A stretch of DNA of 64,000 bases, taken from contig CANLWS010000001.1 of the NCBI GenBank assembly GCA_947494925.1, positions 434,001 through 498,000 on the forward strand. Direction: 5' to 3'. A program made the position numbers and the translations under genes. Shown here one piece after another: positions 8,315 to 19,195 of the stretch. This stretch comes from an uncultured Alteromonadaceae bacterium. Lineage in GTDB: Bacteria > Pseudomonadota > Gammaproteobacteria > Enterobacterales > Alteromonadaceae. The first letter of the stretch is position 1. Every line of letters starts with the position of its first letter. The notes beneath the pieces were generated by a model. It searched no databases and was not told the origin of the DNA. It was given only the letters and a program-made list of their open reading frames with translations.

Positions 8315-11170
8315 TTGAGCCTACTTCGCCCTTTATTGCTATTGATTCTGATGACAGTGTCTTTACAGATACACAGTAACAATGGGATAACCGAATCCAT
8401 TATCTTGGATACGTCCTTTACTCACATAGATTTACGGGACAAAGTCAGGTTATTACGTGTGGACAGCGCAAGTCGCTTATCAGACGTACAAGCGGTCACA
8501 ACTTGGCCAGACACACTTCAAACCGACCCCCTAGGGCCAGATGAGAGTTTGTGGGCACATTTTGCGGTCAATTACACTGAAAGTCTGCCCACTGCGTTCT
8601 CTCTTACGGTGGGAAATCCAACTCTGGACGTAGTAGACGTCTTTGTGCTGGACAAAAAAAGCAGAATCGTCAGCTCTTACCTGGTAGGCGCAAAGCGCAG
8701 CATAGACGACAGACCATTCAACCACAGAAACTTTGTTTTGCCACTCGAGTTAAATGCCGGCCAGGAACTGGACATTTACGTCAAAATCAGTGACGACGGT
8801 CCGATGGTCTTTTCTCTAGATCTATGGCGAAACAGCGCTTTGATTGCTGAGGAACAAATTCATTTAGCCTTTATCGGTGTCATTGGTGGTGCGCTGGCAA
8901 TTTTAGCCTGTTATTTTCTGATCACCTATGTATTGCTCAGAAGCCCTATCCGTTTCTGGTTTGCGGTGGCAAACGCAAGCTTATTGATGTTGTTTCTGAA
9001 TATTCAAGGCATTATCAGTCAGGTTGTTGGCCTGAGTCACTTCATATCGCAGGCCACAACTTGTTTTATCGCTGTGGTCATATTGGCAGCCGCTAAAGTC
9101 TCCCATGCCATGCTGATCCAGGTCCCGGTTTACTGGCGGTTTGTGTCTTACATCATTTCCTGTTTACTGCTTATATGTGCATTTGTTTTTGATACCTATT
9201 GGCAAATAATTATTACCGTGGGATTGGCCGGGGCCGCAGTATTTTTACAATTATTGCTCGCGATACTTTTCCACAATCGCGACAACAGCATGCCAAATCG
9301 TATCTACGCATTGGGTTGGCTCATCATTAGTGCAACCGCATTAGTTGACGTCGGTTTATACCTGGCAGGCATACTGCTGAATATTAATTTGGATTTACTG
9401 ATGACATTTCTCGTGATGTCAGGAGTTTTACTAATCGCTGTCGCTATTGAAAGCCATGAGCAGGCAGAGTCTTCTCACCATCAGAAACAACAACAAGACA
9501 CCATACTGAATCTCAGGCAATTCTATGACCTGTTTCGAAATTCCGCAGAAGGTCTGTATACATCAACAATCGACGGAACTCTTATCACCACAAATCCGGC
9601 AATGTGCGCTCTGTTTGGTTACGAAGACGAAAAACAAATGCTGGCAGAAGTGAAAGATACGTCCGAATTTTATGCCAATGAACAAGACAGGGAATTACTG
9701 CTAGGACAGATTATCGAAGAAGGGATCGTTCTCGGCAAAGAAATTAAAGGTAAACGTCGTGATGGTACCGAATTTTGGTTTTCTATTTCAGGCCAGATTC
9801 GCAACGAAAACAATAACCGATATCTGTTTGGTTCAATTTTCGATATTACTGAAAAGAAACAGTCAAGCATTAGCCTTGAATACCTTGCCACCCATGACTC
9901 TCTGACCGGCGTCTACAACAGGCGTGAGTTTGAGCTCAGACTCAAAAAAGCGTTGGACAATGCTAAACGAAAACAATCGGATTTAACGTTGCTTTACATG
10001 GATTTGGACCAATTCAAAGTGGTGAATGATACGTGTGGTCACAAAGCAGGCGACGTACTTATCAAACAGTTGTCTCAGCAATTAAATGACGTTGTGATGG
10101 AAAAAGGCATTCTGGCTCGTCTGGGTGGTGATGAATTTGGGGTATTGCTGGAAGGTGACAGCGCACAAATGGCTTACCTGGTAGCCAACAGACTACTAAA
10201 TGTGGTGAAAGAATTCCGCTTTATCTGGGACAACCGAATTTTCACACTTGGTGTAAGTATCGGATTAGTACCCTGGAGTGAACAAGCTCAGACACAAGAG
10301 CAACTCTTGAGCATGGCAGATGCGGCCTGCTATATGGCAAAAGAGCAAGGGCGAAATCAGGTTCATACCTATTCTCCAGAAGACAAAAACATGCAGCGTT
10401 ATGAGTCAGAGCTAAATTGGGTGACACATATTAATAATGCCTTAGAAACAGGCCAGTTTGTTCTGTATTACCAGCACTATCACCCACTTACCAAAGTGGC
10501 AAAAGGGCATCATTACGAAATTTTACTAAGAATGGTGGACGAGAATGACAAAGTCATTCCTCCTGCATCATTTTTCCCGGCAGCAGAACGCTACAACCTG
10601 ACCGCACACATTGACAAATGGGTGGTGGAGAATTATTTCAAATGGCTGTCAGAAAATCCCGCCCACAAAGAAAGTTTGACTCAGTGCAATATAAACTTAA
10701 GTGGGCACTCACTAGCGGATAAAGAACTCAAACTATTTGTTCTACATGCATTTGAAAAATACGCAATTCCTTATGAGAAAATCTGTTTTGAAATCACCGA
10801 AAGTATGGCGATTGTGAAGATGGAAGAAACACTACAATTTATCAAAACCTTTCACCAGCTTGGTTGTTCGTTTGCGCTAGATGACTTTGGCAGTGGTTTC
10901 TCTTCCTATAGTTATCTTAAAAATTTGCCTGTTAATTTCGTCAAAATCGACGGAAGTTTTGTCAAGGATCTGCTGGTCGACAATATCGATATGGCGATGG
11001 TCTGTTCCATTAAAGATGTAGCCAAAGCTATGGGCATGCAGACAGTAGCAGAATTTGTGGAATCCAAGGAAATCATGGTGGAGTTGGGAAAAATCGGCGT
11101 CGATTATGCGCAAGGTTATGGCGTCGCTAAGCCTTGTTCTTTAAACGAATTTCAGCCCTATAAAGTTTGA
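8315..11170 (+). CDS. Membrane 7TM-DISM/PAS/GGDEF/EAL c-di-GMP protein
   Basis: A bifunctional cyclic-di-GMP turnover protein of up to 951 residues. A signal sequence is followed by a periplasmic 7TMR-DISMED2-like beta domain (about 30-170), seven hydrophobic segments (about 185-380), a PAS domain (about 395-515), a GGDEF domain with an intact GGDEF at 604-608, and an EAL domain with E735-I-L. The EAL domain keeps its metal and catalytic residues (NINLSG, EITES, DDFGSG at 856-861, VKIDGSF, AEFVES, AQGYG). Both activities therefore look possible. No RxxD inhibitory site precedes GGDEF. The only obvious start is TTG 8315, with no clear ribosome site, so the N-terminus is uncertain. Confidence 0.9.
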   Translation: MSLLRPLLLLILMTVSLQIHSNNGITESIILDTSFTHIDLRDKVRLLRVDSASRLSDVQAVTTWPDTLQTDPLGPDESLWAHFAVNYTESLPTAFSLTVGNPTLDVVDVFVLDKKSRIVSSYLVGAKRSIDDRPFNHRNFVLPLELNAGQELDIYVKISDDGPMVFSLDLWRNSALIAEEQIHLAFIGVIGGALAILACYFLITYVLLRSPIRFWFAVANASLLMLFLNIQGIISQVVGLSHFISQATTCFIAVVILAAAKVSHAMLIQVPVYWRFVSYIISCLLLICAFVFDTYWQIIITVGLAGAAVFLQLLLAILFHNRDNSMPNRIYALGWLIISATALVDVGLYLAGILLNINLDLLMTFLVMSGVLLIAVAIESHEQAESSHHQKQQQDTILNLRQFYDLFRNSAEGLYTSTIDGTLITTNPAMCALFGYEDEKQMLAEVKDTSEFYANEQDRELLLGQIIEEGIVLGKEIKGKRRDGTEFWFSISGQIRNENNNRYLFGSIFDITEKKQSSISLEYLATHDSLTGVYNRREFELRLKKALDNAKRKQSDLTLLYMDLDQFKVVNDTCGHKAGDVLIKQLSQQLNDVVMEKGILARLGGDEFGVLLEGDSAQMAYLVANRLLNVVKEFRFIWDNRIFTLGVSIGLVPWSEQAQTQEQLLSMADAACYMAKEQGRNQVHTYSPEDKNMQRYESELNWVTHINNALETGQFVLYYQHYHPLTKVAKGHHYEILLRMVDENDKVIPPASFFPAAERYNLTAHIDKWVVENYFKWLSENPAHKESLTQCNINLSGHSLADKELKLFVLHAFEKYAIPYEKICFEITESMAIVKMEETLQFIKTFHQLGCSFALDDFGSGFSSYSYLKNLPVNFVKIDGSFVKDLLVDNIDMAMVCSIKDVAKAMGMQTVAEFVESKEIMVELGKIGVDYAQGYGVAKPCSLNEFQPYKV

Positions 11171-11254
11171 CCAGGTGATTATGTTAGACTTGTAAAATAG
11201 TCTCCCAGCCCCATATTGTTGGAGCATAGTCATTAGCAGGTATCCACAGACATT

Positions 11255-11866
11255 ATGAAGCAACCACAATACGAATTTACAAGCTCTGCATCACTTCCTA
11301 CAAAATGGGGGCAGTTTCGTATTCACGGGTTTGTTGAAACAGCTATTGATCAAGAGCACGTTGCGCTTTCTTTTGGTGAATGGAAAGAAGGGGATGTGGT
11401 CCCAATTCGAATTCACTCAGAATGCCTGACAGGCGATGCATTATTCAGTACCCGCTGTGACTGTGGTTTTCAATTAGAAAAAGCGCTTCAAAACATTGTT
11501 GCTGAAGGGAAAGGTGTCTTACTCTATTTACGTCAGGAAGGACGAGGAATAGGACTACTGAATAAAATTCGTGCCTATCACCTTCAAGATGAGGGCTTGG
11601 ACACAGTTGAAGCCAATGAGCATTTAGGTTTTGACGCCGATCTTCGGGATTATGGCATTTGCAAACTAATGTTAGAAACACTTGGTGTTTCAAAAGTCAG
11701 CCTCATGACTAACAATCCCAAAAAACGCGCAGCTCTTGAATCAATGGGTATTGACGTAGTCAGCCGAACACCAATAGATCACGGCATTACCCAAGACAAC
11801 AAGGTTTATATTCGGACTAAAACAGAAAAACTAGGTCACGAATTCGATCCGCACTTACTTAAGTAA
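11255..11866 (+). CDS. ribA: GTP cyclohydrolase II
   Basis: First committed enzyme of riboflavin synthesis, converting GTP to diaminohydroxyribosylaminopyrimidine phosphate. The 203-residue product (E. coli 196) has the zinc site C57, C68, C70 in HSECLTGDALFSTRCDCG and the LRQEGRGIGL catalytic segment. The C-terminal TNNPKKRAALESMGI segment is also characteristic. It is a stand-alone RibA, not fused to the RibB domain. It converges on the RND pump genes and seems monocistronic. Confidence 0.96.
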   Translation: MKQPQYEFTSSASLPTKWGQFRIHGFVETAIDQEHVALSFGEWKEGDVVPIRIHSECLTGDALFSTRCDCGFQLEKALQNIVAEGKGVLLYLRQEGRGIGLLNKIRAYHLQDEGLDTVEANEHLGFDADLRDYGICKLMLETLGVSKVSLMTNNPKKRAALESMGIDVVSRTPIDHGITQDNKVYIRTKTEKLGHEFDPHLLK

Positions 11867-11907
11867 GATAACCTCAGGTTAAGGTAGCAAGTACGGATAA
11901 CATCAAG

Positions 11908-14900
11908 TCACGCTTCATCAGGATGCGGAGCAACTGGAACACGTCCATTTTCATCGAGTTTCTGCCCCTTCACAAACATAGATAATTTCCTGCACAGAAC
12001 ATAAAACACCGGAGTGAAAATCAACCCGAAAAATAACACTCCAAGCATGCCACTAAAAACAGCTACGCCAAGTGCCTGGCGCATTTCAGCTCCTGCACCG
12101 CTAGCAATAACTAAAGGAACCACTCCTAGTATAAACGCAAAAGATGTCATCAAAATTGGTCGCAGTCGCAGACTCGCGGCATCTGATGCTGCTTTGTACA
12201 GAGGTTCCCCTTCATGCTCTTTCTGACGCGCAAACTCAACGATCAGAATGGCATTTTTACTGGCTAGCCCTACCAATACTATTAATCCAACCTGAGTCAG
12301 AATATTGTTATCCATACCCGCTATGTATACCCCAAGAATTGCACCCAAAAGACACATAGGCACAATCAGAATCACGGACAAGGGCAAGGTCCAGCTTTCA
12401 TACAAGGCCACCAGTAATAAGAACACAAAGATGACCGCAAATACAAAGGCTAGTATTGCTGAGCTACCAGCTTGTTTTTGTTGAAAGGCCAATTCTGTCC
12501 ACTCATAACTGATACCGTCAGGCAATATTTCAGCCGCAAGACGTTCCATTGTTGCGATTGCTTCGCCGGAACTGAAGCCTGGTGCCGTATCACCGATTAG
12601 ATCCGCAGCTGGATAAAGGTTGTAACGAGGCACACGAGAAGGTCCTGATTGAGATTGGAAAGTGGCAACTGAACTCAGTGGCACCATATCTCCCGCAGTA
12701 TTTCGAACGCGGATTCGCCCGATATCATCAGCTGTCATCCGAAATGGCGCATCGGCTTGTGCCGTTACCCTGAACGTTCTGCCCAGATAATTGAAGTCAT
12801 TGACGAATGCGCTACCTAGATAAACTTCCAATGCATTAAATACTTCCGAGACCGGCACACCTAGGCGCTCCACACGCTCTCTATCAATATCCGCGTACAA
12901 TTGTGGCGTGCTGGTTTCAAAAAAGCTGAATACCGAGGTCGTGGCAGGGGCTTGGTTGGCTGCGCCCGCCAATTGCCACATTGCCTGTTCAAGCACAGCC
13001 AGACCACGTCCTCTTCGGTCTTCTAACATCATTTTAAAACCGCCACCATTGCCGACGCCGCGCACAGACGGAGGTGGGATAACCACCACAAAGGCTTCTT
13101 TAATCTGGGCCATTTCAGCCCGCACATTCCCAACCAGTTGATCAAAGGTCAGTCCCATATTTGCACGGTCTTCAAAGCTGCTCATCACTGGAAAAATTGC
13201 TGCTGAGTTAGACGCATTGGTAAAGGTAGCGCCAGAAAACCCGGTAAACCCCACTGAGTTTTCAATACCGTCTATTTTCAACAGCCTCGCTACTGCCTCA
13301 TTCACAACCGCATCAGTTCGTTCTAGAGATGCACCTGGTGGCAACTGAATTCCAATTATCAAGTACCCCTGGTCCTGCGCCGGAATAAAGCCTTGCGGCA
13401 CCTTGCTGAACATAAAGCCAGTGAACAACATTAGCCCGATATAAACAACAGACATGATGCCGCCCAGTCTCACCAGTTTGCACACTAGCTTTCCGTATCC
13501 GCTAGCTGTTGCGTCCATGCCTCTATTGAACTTACCCGCAAACCAACTAAGGGGTCCAGTGCCATGTTTATCTTCTTTGTGGGGTTTGAATAACAGGGCT
13601 GCAAGCGCTGGGCTCAGGATCAGTGAAACCAACACGGAAATCATGGTGGCAACCGCAATTGTAATACCAAACTGACTGTAAAACTGGCCTGAAATCCCTC
13701 CCACAAACGCTGTGGGGAGAAACACCGCAACAAGCACCAATCCCATAGCAATCAGCGCGCCTCCTACTTCGGTCATTGTCTGTCGGGCAGCTGCAAAAGG
13801 CTTCATTCCCTGCCCCAGGAGTCTTTCCATATTTTCCACAACGACAATGGCGTCATCCACCACAATACCGATAGCCAACACCAACCCAAATAGAGTGAGG
13901 TTGTTCAGTGAGAATCCCATTATGCTCATCACGGCAAAAGTGCCTACCAGAGAGATAGGAATGGCCAGAATTGGAATTATTGCGGCACGCCAGTTCTGTA
14001 AAAAGAGTAATATCACCAACACAACCAGCGCCACCGCTTCATAGATGGTGATTTCTACAGCGGTAATCGACTCACTAATAAACTCTGTGGGGTTGTAAGC
14101 AATATCATAGGCCAGGTCAGGAGGAAATGAGCTGGCCAGTTCCTCCATCGCGGCTTGAATATTGGCAGCGGTTTCCAGCGCATTTGAACCAGGTCGTTGA
14201 AAAATTGGTAAAGCAATCGCCTTTTTATCACCCAAGTAGCCGCGCGTGGCATAACTTTCAGCGCCCAACTCAACCCGTCCGACGTCCCGCAACCTTACAA
14301 TTCTGCCATCAGTATTTTTGATAATGACATTTTCAAATTCTTCGGGCTGTATGAGCCTTCCACGAGTTTGCACACTCAGCTCAAATGCAGTCTGACCATT
14401 TTCCACCGGCGCCTGATTCAATATTCCGCTGGCCACCTGGATATTTTGACCGCGTAGCGCTGCAATCACTTCTGATGCAGTCATGTCAATTGAGGCAATG
14501 AGGTCCGGGTCAAGCCAGATCCGCATCGAATATTGGCTGGCACCAAAAACCAATATATCACCCACTCCGTCAATCCGGGTTAGCTGGTCTTTGACCTGTA
14601 AAGTGACATAGTTGGCAATGTACGTCTGGTCATAGGTTCCATTTGGTGAATACATGTTCACCACCATCATCAGATCCGGTGAGTTTTTCTTGGTCGTAAT
14701 ACCTAGCCTGCGCACAGACTCAGGCAACCGAGGCTCTGCAATAGCCACGCGATTTTGCACCTGAACCTGTGCAGTATCCAAATCGGTCCCGAGTTTGAAA
14801 GTAACCGTTATTGTTACTCTTCCGTCAGCAGTGGATTGGGAGGACATGTACAACATGTTTTCGATGCCGTTAATTTCCTGTTCTAATGGCGTAGCAACAG

Positions 14901-15084
14901 TTTTTGCAGCAATGTCCGCATTTGCACCTGGATAGGTGGCAGCAACCTGAATAGTCGGCGGAGCAATTTGCGGATATTGTTCTATCGGCAAAGTAAAATA
15001 AGCCAGGCCACCAACAATCAGTGTGATGATTGCCAGAACTGAAGCAAACTTAGGGCGATCAATAAAAAAATGGGAAAAGGTCAT
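11908..15084 (-). CDS. RND efflux pump, inner-membrane transporter (AcrB/MexF type)
   Basis: A proton-driven trimeric exporter subunit of 1058 residues with the standard RND layout: two sets of six membrane helices, each with a large periplasmic loop. The proton-relay pair is visible as IVVDDAIVVVENMERL near residue 408, and the second repeat has LVGLASKNAILIVEF. The N-terminus MTFSHFFIDRPKFASVLAII is typical of the HAE1 (hydrophobe/amphiphile) branch. It lies 14 bp downstream of its adaptor gene in the same operon. No outer-membrane channel gene is nearby, so a TolC-type protein encoded elsewhere is presumably used. Confidence 0.95.
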   Translation of the reverse strand: MTFSHFFIDRPKFASVLAIITLIVGGLAYFTLPIEQYPQIAPPTIQVAATYPGANADIAAKTVATPLEQEINGIENMLYMSSQSTADGRVTITVTFKLGTDLDTAQVQVQNRVAIAEPRLPESVRRLGITTKKNSPDLMMVVNMYSPNGTYDQTYIANYVTLQVKDQLTRIDGVGDILVFGASQYSMRIWLDPDLIASIDMTASEVIAALRGQNIQVASGILNQAPVENGQTAFELSVQTRGRLIQPEEFENVIIKNTDGRIVRLRDVGRVELGAESYATRGYLGDKKAIALPIFQRPGSNALETAANIQAAMEELASSFPPDLAYDIAYNPTEFISESITAVEITIYEAVALVVLVILLFLQNWRAAIIPILAIPISLVGTFAVMSIMGFSLNNLTLFGLVLAIGIVVDDAIVVVENMERLLGQGMKPFAAARQTMTEVGGALIAMGLVLVAVFLPTAFVGGISGQFYSQFGITIAVATMISVLVSLILSPALAALLFKPHKEDKHGTGPLSWFAGKFNRGMDATASGYGKLVCKLVRLGGIMSVVYIGLMLFTGFMFSKVPQGFIPAQDQGYLIIGIQLPPGASLERTDAVVNEAVARLLKIDGIENSVGFTGFSGATFTNASNSAAIFPVMSSFEDRANMGLTFDQLVGNVRAEMAQIKEAFVVVIPPPSVRGVGNGGGFKMMLEDRRGRGLAVLEQAMWQLAGAANQAPATTSVFSFFETSTPQLYADIDRERVERLGVPVSEVFNALEVYLGSAFVNDFNYLGRTFRVTAQADAPFRMTADDIGRIRVRNTAGDMVPLSSVATFQSQSGPSRVPRYNLYPAADLIGDTAPGFSSGEAIATMERLAAEILPDGISYEWTELAFQQKQAGSSAILAFVFAVIFVFLLLVALYESWTLPLSVILIVPMCLLGAILGVYIAGMDNNILTQVGLIVLVGLASKNAILIVEFARQKEHEGEPLYKAASDAASLRLRPILMTSFAFILGVVPLVIASGAGAEMRQALGVAVFSGMLGVLFFGLIFTPVFYVLCRKLSMFVKGQKLDENGRVPVAPHPDEA

Positions 15085-15098
15085 GAATTCGCTCCTGC

Positions 15099-16211
15099 CT
15101 AGTAGCTATATTCAGAGGCGATTTCGATACGCTGTGGTGTAACCGGCATGCCTGGGCGCGCCCGCATTAGTCCGTTAACAATAATAGTATCGGTTGGCTC
15201 CAGACCAGCTTCAACAATTCTGAGCTCTTGAGTATGCAGCCCTCCCAGAGTAACAAATTTTCGATCGACAACATTGTCATCACCAACCACATAAACAAAC
15301 TTGCGGGACTGATCGGTCCCAATGATGCTGTCAGGTACTAACAACGCATCTACGTTTTCTCTTGAGAGAAGACGCATACGTCCGAATATTCCAGGTAAAA
15401 GCGTGCCATCAGTATTGTCTAATATGGCGCGTCCCTGAATAGTTCCGGTGCTCCGGTCAACTTGATTGTCCACAAAATCCATTACTCCTTCATGGGCATA
15501 CTCATCTTCGTCCTGCAGTTTTATTTTTACCGGATTAGGCGCTGTCCTGGAGCTCTGGCGCTGATCCGCCTGACTTAAACGAATGTACTTGAGCAGTGCT
15601 CCTTCACCCGCATCAAAATAAAAATGTATTGGGTCAATTGAAACCACCGTGGTCAGCAAAGTAGCATTTGTGGCTGATCCATTGACCAGATTTCCCACAT
15701 TAACCAAATCTCGGGAAACCAAGCCAGTTATGGGAGATTTGACCTCAGTAAACTCTAGTTCCAACTTGGCGCTTTCTAATTCGGCTGATGCTAGCTCGAA
15801 CTCATTTAGCCGACGATCCACCTCTTCTTGTGAAATAGAATTCTTTCTGCGCAGATCCCGACCCCTTTCCAGTTCTTTTTGCGCAAGATTGTAACGGGAC
15901 TGGGCACTTTTGAGGGCTATCTTAAAAGAGCGTTGGTCGATAACAAATAACGTGTCGCCCTTGGCGACGGTCTGTCCATCTTTAAAATTAACCTGCTCAA
16001 GATAACCACTCACTCTCGCCCGAATTTCGGCTTCATCAACAGCACCAAAGCGGCCTGTATATTCATCCCAGGTCGTAATCACAGCCTGAATCGGACTACT
16101 CACGTCTACTGGTGCTGCTTGCATATCTTGCGATGGAGGTGGCTCATTGGTACATGCAGTAACCATGAACAAAGTACTGATGAGAACAATAAATACGCGT
16201 GCATTAATCAT
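15099..16211 (-). CDS. RND efflux periplasmic adaptor (lipoprotein, AcrA/MexE type)
   Basis: The membrane-fusion subunit that links the RND transporter to an outer-membrane channel. Residues 1-20 are a lipoprotein signal ending in VTAC, with C20 the lipidated cysteine. Then come the barrel-sandwich (GYLEQVNFKDGQTVAKGDTLF), the alpha-hairpin (about 95-145) and the beta-barrel/membrane-proximal domains to residue 370. It is the first gene of the pump operon. It is divergent from the molybdenum hydroxylase operon across about 220 bp, with no local regulator gene, so control must come from elsewhere. Confidence 0.93.
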   Translation of the reverse strand: MINARVFIVLISTLFMVTACTNEPPPSQDMQAAPVDVSSPIQAVITTWDEYTGRFGAVDEAEIRARVSGYLEQVNFKDGQTVAKGDTLFVIDQRSFKIALKSAQSRYNLAQKELERGRDLRRKNSISQEEVDRRLNEFELASAELESAKLELEFTEVKSPITGLVSRDLVNVGNLVNGSATNATLLTTVVSIDPIHFYFDAGEGALLKYIRLSQADQRQSSRTAPNPVKIKLQDEDEYAHEGVMDFVDNQVDRSTGTIQGRAILDNTDGTLLPGIFGRMRLLSRENVDALLVPDSIIGTDQSRKFVYVVGDDNVVDRKFVTLGGLHTQELRIVEAGLEPTDTIIVNGLMRARPGMPVTPQRIEIASEYSY

Positions 16212-16431
16212 GAAAAATCCTATAGGTCAGAAGACGTAAATGGCCTTACAAAAATAGCTCAACTTACTTTTTAATCTAGCAGCATTTAACTTCACTATTC
16301 AGACTAGAAAAAATTAAGAAAAATTTAAGTGGATATTTGTGATCTGGGAAAGCCGAAAAACCAGTAAAAAGAACTATGATTATATAGCGGTTTTAATCAA
16401 CATCCGATCACTTTTTTTACCGGAGAACATT

Positions 16432-16893
16432 GTGGCGATAAAACTAAACGTAAATGGCGAATCACGGGAAGTCGAGGTCAGCGCTGATACGCCACTTCTT
16501 TGGGTGCTCAGAGATGAACTAAAACTGACGGGGACTAAATTCGGATGTGGTATGGCGCAATGTGGTGCCTGCACCGTTCATATTAACGGCACGCCACAGC
16601 GATCCTGTGTGTTCCCTGTGTCTGCTGCAGCCAATATGAGTATTACAACCATAGAAGGAATTGACGGTCCTCAGGCCGATGCGATTCAAGCTGCCTGGCA
16701 AGAGCTGGACGTGCCCCAATGCGGGTATTGCCAATCCGGTCAGATTATGAGCGCAGTGGGGCTGCTGAAAGCAACTCCAAATCCAACAGATCAGGATATA
16801 GATAACGGAATGTCGGGCAACCTTTGCCGATGCGCAACCTATGTTCGGATCCGGCAGGCTATTCACAATGCCGCTGATAAGTTGGAGGGTTAA
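16432..16893 (+). CDS. iorA: Molybdenum hydroxylase 2Fe-2S subunit (isoquinoline 1-oxidoreductase alpha type)
   Basis: Electron-transfer subunit of a xanthine dehydrogenase-family enzyme. The 153-residue protein has both iron-sulfur sites: the plant-ferredoxin type at C39, C44, C47, C59 and the helical type at C96, C99, C131, C133. I chose GTG 16432, with GGAG 6 bp upstream; the frame is open back to 16339 but the extra residues are atypical. It is followed after 3 bp by the molybdopterin subunit gene. The pair resembles the two-subunit IorAB enzymes, which lack an FAD subunit. The true substrate is unknown. Confidence 0.9.
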   Translation: MAIKLNVNGESREVEVSADTPLLWVLRDELKLTGTKFGCGMAQCGACTVHINGTPQRSCVFPVSAAANMSITTIEGIDGPQADAIQAAWQELDVPQCGYCQSGQIMSAVGLLKATPNPTDQDIDNGMSGNLCRCATYVRIRQAIHNAADKLEG

Positions 16894-16896
16894 AGC

Positions 16897-19089
16897 ATGT
16901 CTGACACTATCCAGACAAATCGCCGCCGATTCATACAAGGAACAGCCGCCAGCTTGATGATCGGTATTCACCTGCCTATTCTGGTTTCGCCCAAGGTGCA
17001 GGCAAGCGTTCACGCTAAAGACCTTTCCGCTAATGCTTTTGTACGCATTAGTCCGGACAATAGCGTAACAGTGCTGATTAAACATATAGAATTTGGCCAA
17101 GGAGCTTACACCGGACTAGCTACCTTAGTGGCTGAAGAATTAGACGCAGATTGGTCTCAAATGCGTGCTGAGCATGCTCCGGCCAATGTGGAACTATACA
17201 AAAACCTGGCTTTTGGTGTGCAGGGTACGGGTGGTTCCACTGGATTGGCAAATTCCTACCAGACAATGCGCGTTGCAGGTGCGAACGCGAAAAAAATGCT
17301 TGTCCAAGCCGCCGCCAAAAAATGGTCTGTGGATGACAAGGAAATCCAGGTTCAGAAAGGGGTGGTTTCCCATCAAAAAAGTGGCCAGCAAGCTACCTTT
17401 GGAGAGTTGGTTGAGATAGCAGGTAAGCTGCCACTGCCCACAGCAAAGCCGAAATTAAAAAGCGCTGATCAATTCCAGTTGATTGGCACTGATGTTCCTA
17501 AGCTGGACACCCTAGATAAAACACGTGGTCAAGCAACCTATACGTTGGATATATACAAAGAAAACATGCTCACAGCAGTAGTTGCCCGTGGGCCGGTTTT
17601 TGGGGCCAGAATTAAGACCTTTGACGACAGCGCAGCTAGAAAAATCACGGGTGTAGTAGACATTAAGCAACTCTCAAGTGGCGTAGCTGTCTATGCAAAA
17701 AATACCTTTGATGCCATTAAAGGTCGCAATGCTCTGGAAATCGAATGGGACCTGGGCGCTGCCGAGACACGCTCCAGCGCTGATCTGGATAATGTCTTCC
17801 GCGATACGATTAAGAAAAGCGGGAAAACGGTTGTACAAAAAGGCGATGCAATTAAAACCATCGCTGAAGCGGACAACAAAATTGAGGTTGAATTGTCCTT
17901 TCCTTACCTAGCCCATGCACCGATGGAGACTTTGGATGCAGTGATGTTAGCCGAAGATGGCAAAGTCACGGCTTGGTTCGGTAGTCAAATTCCAACCTTG
18001 GACCAAGGTGCTATCGCGCAAGTTTTTGGCATGCAGCCATCGGATGTGGATATCCAAACCCAACTGGCGGGTGGCAGTTTTGGTCGCAGGGTCACGCCGG
18101 GTTCTCATTTCGCCGTCGAAGCAGCAGAAGCAACCAAAGCAATGGGAAAAGGTGTTCCGGTGAAAACCATCTGGACAAGAGAAGACGACATTCAAGGAGG
18201 GTTTTATCGTCCGATGGCTAGGCATAGCATTGCCGCTTCGGTAAACAACCAAGGAAAGATTACCGCTTGGCAACACAAAGTTGCCGTGCAATCCATCTTA
18301 AAAGGCACGTTGTTTGAATCCATGATGCAAAATGGCATCGACCCCTCATCAGTGGAAGGGATCAGCGACTTGCGTTACAAGGTAGACAACCTGCACGTGA
18401 GCCTACATGACATGGAGGTTGGTGTCCCAGTGCTTTGGTGGCGGTCGGTTGGTCACACACACACCGCCTATGCAGTGGAAACCTTTATCGATATATTACT
18501 TGAGCGAATTGAACAGGATCCAATTGAAGGACGTCTTGCGCTGCTAGCAGATCATCCACGGGAAAGTGGCGTACTAAAAGTGGCTGACAGAATGGCCAAA
18601 AGTGCCGGACCTGTTCCATCTGGGCGAGCAAGAGGTGTTGCCGTTGTGCAGTCTTTCGGAAGTTTTGTTGCTCAGATTGCAGAGGTTTCCCGGGGTGATA
18701 ATGGCATGCCAAAAGTACACAATGTCTGGTGCGCCGTAGATTGTGGGCTGGCTGTGAATACCAACATCGTCCGTGCGCAGATTGAGGGCGGGCTAGGTTA
18801 TGGTCTTGATGCGCTGTTGCACGGAGAGCTTACCTTGGGCGAAGGAGGCAAAGTGGAGCAATCCAATTTCCACAATTATCAAACCCTCCGAATTAACGAA
18901 ATGCCGAATGTGGAAGTAGAAATAGTTAAATCCGATGCTCCCCCAAGTGGCGTTGGCGAACCGGGTACTCCACCGATTGGTCCAGCGGTAAGCAACGCTT
19001 GGAGACGCCTCACTGGTCAATACGTCGACACATTACCTTTCAGCAGAGGTGTAATACCAAACAGTAATGGAATAAAACTATCAAGCTAA
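16897..19089 (+). CDS. iorB: Molybdenum hydroxylase large subunit, Tat-exported (IorB type)
   Basis: The molybdopterin-binding catalytic subunit, 730 residues. It begins with a twin-arginine signal ([16 protein letters not shown]), so the folded enzyme is probably exported with its small partner. The segments [16 protein letters not shown] and the catalytic-glutamate motif GVGEPGTPP near the C-terminus are family hallmarks. GGAGG lies upstream of ATG 16897, in the end of iorA. IorB-type enzymes hydroxylate N-heterocycles or oxidise aldehydes; which applies here cannot be told. A cytosine-type cofactor maturation gene is not in the window. Confidence 0.9.
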   Translation: MSDTIQTNRRRFIQGTAASLMIGIHLPILVSPKVQASVHAKDLSANAFVRISPDNSVTVLIKHIEFGQGAYTGLATLVAEELDADWSQMRAEHAPANVELYKNLAFGVQGTGGSTGLANSYQTMRVAGANAKKMLVQAAAKKWSVDDKEIQVQKGVVSHQKSGQQATFGELVEIAGKLPLPTAKPKLKSADQFQLIGTDVPKLDTLDKTRGQATYTLDIYKENMLTAVVARGPVFGARIKTFDDSAARKITGVVDIKQLSSGVAVYAKNTFDAIKGRNALEIEWDLGAAETRSSADLDNVFRDTIKKSGKTVVQKGDAIKTIAEADNKIEVELSFPYLAHAPMETLDAVMLAEDGKVTAWFGSQIPTLDQGAIAQVFGMQPSDVDIQTQLAGGSFGRRVTPGSHFAVEAAEATKAMGKGVPVKTIWTREDDIQGGFYRPMARHSIAASVNNQGKITAWQHKVAVQSILKGTLFESMMQNGIDPSSVEGISDLRYKVDNLHVSLHDMEVGVPVLWWRSVGHTHTAYAVETFIDILLERIEQDPIEGRLALLADHPRESGVLKVADRMAKSAGPVPSGRARGVAVVQSFGSFVAQIAEVSRGDNGMPKVHNVWCAVDCGLAVNTNIVRAQIEGGLGYGLDALLHGELTLGEGGKVEQSNFHNYQTLRINEMPNVEVEIVKSDAPPSGVGEPGTPPIGPAVSNAWRRLTGQYVDTLPFSRGVIPNSNGIKLSS

Positions 19090-19195
19090 CTTAAGTTTCG
19101 ATTCAGCTAAGGTTAAGCACCACCCGCATATAACTGATAGTAGACAAATGCCAGCTTAGTATTTAATTACCGTGCTGGCCAGAAGAGGTAAGTTT

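Noticed and set aside
13712-14044. Plus-strand frames inside the RND transporter genes
   Set aside because: Antisense to long, well-conserved transporter sequence; composition follows the opposite strand.
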